Of a stretch of 39,938 bases of DNA, positions 34,929 through 39,938 are shown one piece after another. This DNA comes from Paraglomus occultum. Taxonomy: Eukaryota; Glomeromycota; Glomeromycetes; Paraglomerales; Paraglomeraceae. A program made the translations under genes and the position numbers. Below the pieces are notes generated by a model. The model was given only the letters and a program-made list of their open reading frames with translations. It was not told the origin of the DNA and ran no database searches. The stretch covers positions 1-39,938 of the forward strand of contig CAJVPJ010000149.1 in NCBI GenBank assembly GCA_910592205.1. The letters run 5' to 3'. The stretch's first letter is position 1; each line of letters opens with the position of its first letter.

Positions 34929-35973
34929 TTACTATTACTATTACTGATTGCTAGAAATTGTCAGGCTCATACTTACCAGAAACGTTTTCATACTAATAAT
35001 AAAGAAACAGTGGATGTATTAATATTGCATTTTTGCTATTATTATTACCATTTGTTAAAAGTTAGTCTTGCGAAGACTACTAAAGTATTAGGCGACGAAA
35101 AAAAAACGGGAACTAGAGAATGTTGGAATGAAGTAGTCTTGCGATTTCGGTAACGACGCTTTATCACAGGGGTTAAGATACTCTACCTTTAAATAAAGAT
35201 CTTCCTCGAACTAAGAGAGAAGAAAAAGTCAAGGTTATGCTGTGTGATAGAGCAACTTCTTGCGCACATTTTTTGTATACGGAGTATGGGGAAATGCAAC
35301 ATCAACATGTGACTTGTCATAGGAGCGATTGATTTCAAAATAATTTTGCGATCGGCATGCCAATAACTACTATCAACACAATTGCTAACCCCTGTACTAG
35401 GGACATTTCCCATGGCTATTATCGTTATAGGGTATACTTAATATTAATAATTAAAAAAAGAAAAAAAAAATAAAAAGTATTGTCGCAAGTATTTACCATA
35501 CCGATAATAATAAGTTATATAAACAGCGCAATTTAGTTCTCGACTATATACATAGTAATAGCAATAGCTATATTTTTGACTGCAGAACCCTATCCCTTCT
35601 ACTTAAAATAGGATTATTATTATTATTATGGATATGGAAACCGAAAGTCTTCAATTGTCTACCTCCTCCATGGCACATACTGAAAAACATGAAAGTTATT
35701 TCGATAGTCCAATGGAGTTGTGGAGTTATTTGCAGTTTTTAAAAAGAAAGCGGGGCAAGAACTTCGACCGTTGCAGTATAGACTATAAGGAGGAAGAGAA
35801 TAAGTACAAGAGTCATATCGGGCGCCAAACTAACTATGAAAAAAGACGAAAGTTGCAGGCTGATTTTGAGCTAAAAATTCTAGCCTTAGTTATTATTATT
35901 ATGTATTGAAATATACAAAATGTTCACTTCGTTTAAAAGAGTTTTAAAAATGTAAATCAATATTATAATTAAT
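34929..35973. other. Gene-poor spacer between two inverted-repeat elements
   Basis: About 1 kb. A 93-codon frame on + at 35628-35909 starts after an ATTATT run, is Lys/Glu-rich and ends in an AT-repeat-derived tail. It has no family signature. A 74-codon minus frame (35413-35189) is also unsupported. Poly-A-rich sequence lies near 35450-35475. Confidence 0.35.
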
Positions 35974-36528
35974 ATTATTGCTGTTTTCAAAATCCTAGAA
36001 CCCCCCCTCGTGACAGATTGTGTAAAAATTTAATCTTGCCGCGCCAATAATATTTAACCCTTTATATCAAGGATTACCAAATACGTTACTTGTATTACAA
36101 GGAAAAAGCCACACTTCTTCGACCTCTCTGCAGAACAGGCGTTAGAGATCGCTAGTCAGAAAAGCTAATCTAAAACCTGCGCTTCTAAGTTTTCTATTCT
36201 TCGGGGCTTTAACTGTGTTCTTATTATGTATACTTATGCCGTTAGGGTCGACATATAAAAATCGTGCATAGTAATCAAGGTAAACAAGAGAAATCGCTGG
36301 TAATCACCGTAACGTTAAAAACAGTCTGAGGCTTCAAGAGAGTTCGTTGTAGTAAACTCAGCTTCTGGCTTTAAGTAAAAGTGACCACTGGAGCGGTTTG
36401 TTTTGGAAATCACTGAGAAACGGTTTGTACCAACCTTTGTTCGTGAGCGCAAGCGAGTAATCATAATTTGCAACATTTCGTGTGGTGATCGGTAAGGGGG
36501 GTTCTAGAATTTTGAAAACAGCAATAAT
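35974..36528. mobile_element. 555-bp inverted-repeat element (MITE-like)
   Basis: 35974-36006 starts ATTATTGCTGTTTTCAAAAT and ends in CTAGAACCCCCC. 36496-36528 is its reverse complement with a single mismatch over 33 bp. The interior has no long open frame on the plus strand. A 67-codon minus frame (36561-36358) crosses the right repeat. No clean target-site duplication is visible next to the 33-bp repeats, so the true ends may lie slightly inside or outside. No superfamily can be assigned from the termini alone. Confidence 0.6.
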
Positions 36529-36564
36529 GAAAATACCAATATTATTTCTCATAACGCACAAAAG

Positions 36565-37166
36565 GAAGCATTTTTATTGCTGAATCCAAGGCTGAGAATG
36601 TTACAAAATCCAAGAAAATTAAATCACTCGAGTCTATGATCAAGATATTGGAAGGTAAGTTGTCTTCAGCCCAGAAAGATGTGATTTCGATTCAAAACGA
36701 CTCATCGAAAAAAGAATCCGAGATATTATCCCTCAAGACTAAAATGGCTGAAGTGGAACGTGAGTTAGCTTTAACGATTAGCATCTGAAATCGGAGGCTA
36801 TATCGAAACGCGTAGTTGGTGGGGATGACGAGGGGCAAAGCCTCATTGTTTCCACAATAAAAATATCAAAGTCTGATAATGTTTCTATCATTAGTGAACC
36901 TAGCCACCTTGTGACTGCCTCCGGCAATAAAAATCTCAGTAAATATTTTATACGTGGAAAAAGTATGAATTATGAATCAAGCTGGAAAAATCGATGGCAA
37001 TATTTCGACATCTACCAGGCCTTTAGGCGCCTCTTCGAGGCATGATGAGATTACTGAACTATCAAAAAATGATACTGAGGTTAGTCCTAAGGTAAGTGAG
37101 GGAACTAGCATTAACAAAATTAGACACCCCAATCTCAAGGCTCGAAGAGCCATTGCTCTGCAATAG
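36565..37166 (+). pseudogene. Coiled-coil coding remnant, family unknown
   Basis: From about 36565 to 36788 one frame is open and reads as a heptad-like Lys/Glu/Leu-rich stretch (KSKKIKSLESMIKILEGKLS, then SEILSLKTKMAEVERELAL) before TGA. After about 180 bp of broken frames, 36972-37166 is open again with Ser/Thr/Asn-rich sequence. No start or splice model joins them. It may be the relic of a structural or coiled-coil gene, or part of the same invading element as the polymerase to its right. Confidence 0.35.
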
Positions 37167-37559
37167 AAATTCTGAATATGACTTCTTACCTTGCACAGCT
37201 GAAAAATTATAGCCCTGCTTTAATCGAATCGCATTCTTAGATGCCAATAGGAGCCATTCCCTGTCGTAGCAAGTAGTTTGATGTCCTCTATCGGCATATA
37301 TATTATTTACTCTGTTAATTATTGAGGTTATGTGGTTTGTTATATTGAAACGTACATGGAATATAGGTAAAAAAAGTGATCGGCTATGGGATACATGGGC
37401 TAAGTATTAGAAATTATCTATTCAAACTTGGGTACGAAAAAATATTATTAATATTGTATAAGTATCATGATATTGGGACTATATTTATATTGAGCTGATT
37501 GCCTTGTTCCATGTATTTAGAAAACTCTCAAGTGCTAGTTGATCTGTTTTCAATATATG

Positions 37560-39938
37560 AGATAAAGTAGGTTGTTCAGTAATCATCTCATTTTTTCTCA
37601 GTCTTGAATTGGCCAATTTTATCTGGGATTGTTATATGCTCTTTATATCGCATATGATATACTAGCTTATGGAAGAAAACATCATATTTCTCGATAATTG
37701 GGATAAGTACATTTAGATGTTTTGTAAAATCAGAGCATATGGATTTTTTATCCCTTCACTTATCAAGAGATTATCATTTTCAGTGTATGCCCTGGCATAC
37801 TCTACATACTTATACTCTATGAACCTTTCCCATAATCTCTCGACAGTATTAGTTGCCTTAAAATCCTCAAAACTAAGCCATTCCCCATGAAATATCTCGT
37901 AAGTATTACCTATCTTCTGATGTAATATAGATTATGCAGTTTTGATTGCATTCTTATAAGCGCGTTTGCAAGCATATCCACGATTAAGCATCATTTTGGA
38001 ACCAATACCACTCAAGCCATCTACATATTCCTCAAGCCATTTCTTGGCTTTTTTCTGAGAATACTCATCAATTTGCTTATATTTCTCATCGAGTCTTTGG
38101 GTTGGTTGCTGGATCTTATCAGAGAGCGGTAGTTGGTATCTATTGTCACAGTTGATAATCTGGCACAAAGGCCAATAATTTTATTTTGGAGATAATATGA
38201 TAAGTCTATCTCCTTTCCGAGTTCCTTTGCCACATCAACAAATTCTATTCAGTCATTAGATTTAACTTTTTACCAGATAAATCAAAATCAGTTTTGGGTA
38301 TTACATAACTGAAACGCTCACCCGGTTCAGGAATCTTATCTTTATAGGTTTTTCTCATTCGCTCTATGAACCACTGAACAGTTAAGTTTTGAACATTGGG
38401 TTTCCACGTATCAGTTTGGTTGAACTGGTCAAACTCCCATTGTTTAGAATTTGTTACAGCATTTCTGAGAATGTCTTCAACAATTTTATGGAGTGATTGG
38501 TTATCCTCGACTTTCCACATAATTCATTCACTGATAGTTATAAAGAGATTTGATTGTCCTTGCTTCACAGTATCGATCCCTTTAATAAATAACTTTTTTG
38601 GTTTAAAGTTTGGAATATCCTTATTATTATGTGATATTTCTTTTTACTGGTAAAACAACAGGAAATAATACCTCCTCATAAGCCATTTTGAGATAAGTTG
38701 ATCTACTTTTTATCTTAAGATAGGTATTCACTTCATTGCGTAATTCCTCCATTACTTTCATAGTAATATTAACCATTTCGGTCCAGTATTCTATACGCCA
38801 GATCACATTTCTTATAATTATCTTCGGGGCAGGTTAGATATAATGATCAGTATCACCATATTAATATTGAATTCCATATCCTTTTTTTAGTACATATTCT
38901 GCAACAAGCTTAATATTGAACTGACCTGCTGATGTAACAGCTCCTGCAATATAGAAAGAACAGGGATAGACTATTACCTGTCTCACCGTAAAATGAATTC
39001 ATATAAACTTTTACTGCCTTTTGTTTCGAATCCAAACAGGTATAGTCAAAACATACAGATTCATATTCTGTCATAAAAACGTTATAATTTTTACTAAAAG
39101 GAATTAAGATTTTAATCTTAGCAGAACATTCTTCTTTATTTTCTGCTTCATCCAAGACATTATCTATAGCATCCGTTAATGATAAATTCCTCTCTTTCAT
39201 TTTACTAATAACCAATTCTATATACTCCTTTTTCTTACCTAGAATAGCAAGATCGAGCTTCATTTTATTACGCTTATCCAAAAGTTTTTCCAGACTAATG
39301 GATACAAACCTTTTTGATCGATCTTGTTTTCATGTATACCGACCAGGCTTGTAATATTCGACCATTAAATGTGAATTCAATTTTATGGAGACGTATTCCT
39401 TTCTGTTGTAGTTCGGTAGTGTTTCCCCTCTAATATGGATATAATGATGCGAAATCCAAACCTGTAACTGGACACTTATTATTGAGACCTTTTACCGAAG
39501 AAAATACATGGGCACCGGAATATTTTCCAGATTCGACATCTTTACGTGGTATCATACTAATTAGTATATTCTGCTTCCAGGCTTCAGCCCTAAGAGATTA
39601 CATACCCTTATTCCATTTGCACGATAAATGGCATCGCATCGAATAGCGAAACATAAGCAATTGATGCAACTTCTTTATTGTCGTTTATCACATTACGCTT
39701 AACCATAAGCTGTTGACATCGTAGAGCATCGATAATACAGTATTCTGCTATATGTTTGCAGACTCTATGGAATCATTTTCTTGCCATTTTGTAATAATCA
39801 CGCATACGGTTTATTGGCATATCAATTTTACCTCGACCATGGCATTCAGAGGATAATGTATTTATGATTTGTATGACAGTTCACTGGAAAGATGACCTTA
39901 CCTCACTGAAGCAAATCTGTCTTGTCGATGTAGAAACC
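37560..39938 (-). pseudogene. Degraded type-B DNA polymerase (organellar/viral type), 5' end beyond the window
   Basis: Read on the minus strand, polymerase B motifs occur in the correct order: motif A (LDFASLYP, about 39459-39436) followed at once by a stop, motif B (K-V-Y-M-N-S-F-Y-G, about 39012-38986), and motif C (Y-G-D-T-D, about 38862-38848) followed by a frame break. Longer open pieces are at 39281-38910, 38520-38245, 38233-38021 and 38168-37932. Weaker similarity continues to about 37560. Many stops and frameshifts make it non-functional. It resembles polymerases I remember as repeated in glomeromycete genomes, which in turn resemble those of large DNA viruses; origin by viral or plasmid integration is an inference. 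The N-terminal exonuclease part would lie mainly right of the window. Confidence 0.8.

Noticed and set aside
34797-35153. 118-codon frame with a repeated CTYGG peptide
   Set aside because: The repeat is the MITE subterminal array read as protein, and the rest has no signature.

Overview
The window is AT-rich nuclear DNA from a fungus. Its genes have many short GT-AG introns, and no operons or bacterial signals are visible. I infer an arbuscular mycorrhizal fungus (Glomeromycotina). The reasons are a TKL kinase with an N-terminal four-cysteine module and a DLG metal motif, a decayed type-B DNA polymerase of the sort repeated in those genomes, and a broken gene that resembles a lineage-expanded family there. 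I cannot name the species.

Layout. At 1-1100 there is a transposon-like terminus and degenerate tandem repeats. At 2.8-5.0 kb a 2H phosphoesterase (-) and a Pop3-like RNase P/MRP subunit (+) diverge from a shared 0.5 kb region. A TKL kinase (-) lies at 6.0-7.8 kb. A gene-poor 3.6 kb stretch with a large trinucleotide microsatellite follows. At 11.3-15.4 kb is a full ABCB/P-glycoprotein-type exporter, convergent with an ADP-ribosylglycohydrolase (-, 15.5-17.3 kb). The same strand then carries a nucleoside hydrolase (17.9-19.5 kb) and dUTPase (19.8-20.5 kb). A cullin lacking its C-terminal half is at 21.5-23.4 kb. At 24.1-29.3 kb are three ribosome genes: UTP11, RCL1 and RPL31. ASF1 (29.8-30.4 kb) diverges from RPL31.

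From about 31.5 kb the window becomes accessory. It holds a duplicated 142-bp tRNA-like repeat, unresolved exon-like sequence, a frameshifted pseudogene (32.4-33.5 kb), a 581-bp TIR/TA MITE (34.35-34.93 kb) and a second 555-bp inverted-repeat element (35.97-36.53 kb). A coiled-coil coding remnant follows, then a heavily broken type-B DNA polymerase on the minus strand that runs off the right edge.

I assembled exon structures by hand from frame, splice sites and family continuity. Twelve multi-exon genes with 44 introns close without internal stops; in each the exon lengths sum to a multiple of three. Functional themes are RNA processing and ribosome assembly (2H enzyme, Pop3, UTP11, RCL1, RPL31) and nucleotide/ADP-ribose housekeeping (ADP-ribosylglycohydrolase, nucleoside hydrolase, dUTPase). 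I found no convincing new multi-gene system. The best leads are the cleanly truncated cullin, the MITE whose inner array repeats its own terminus, and the polymerase relic.
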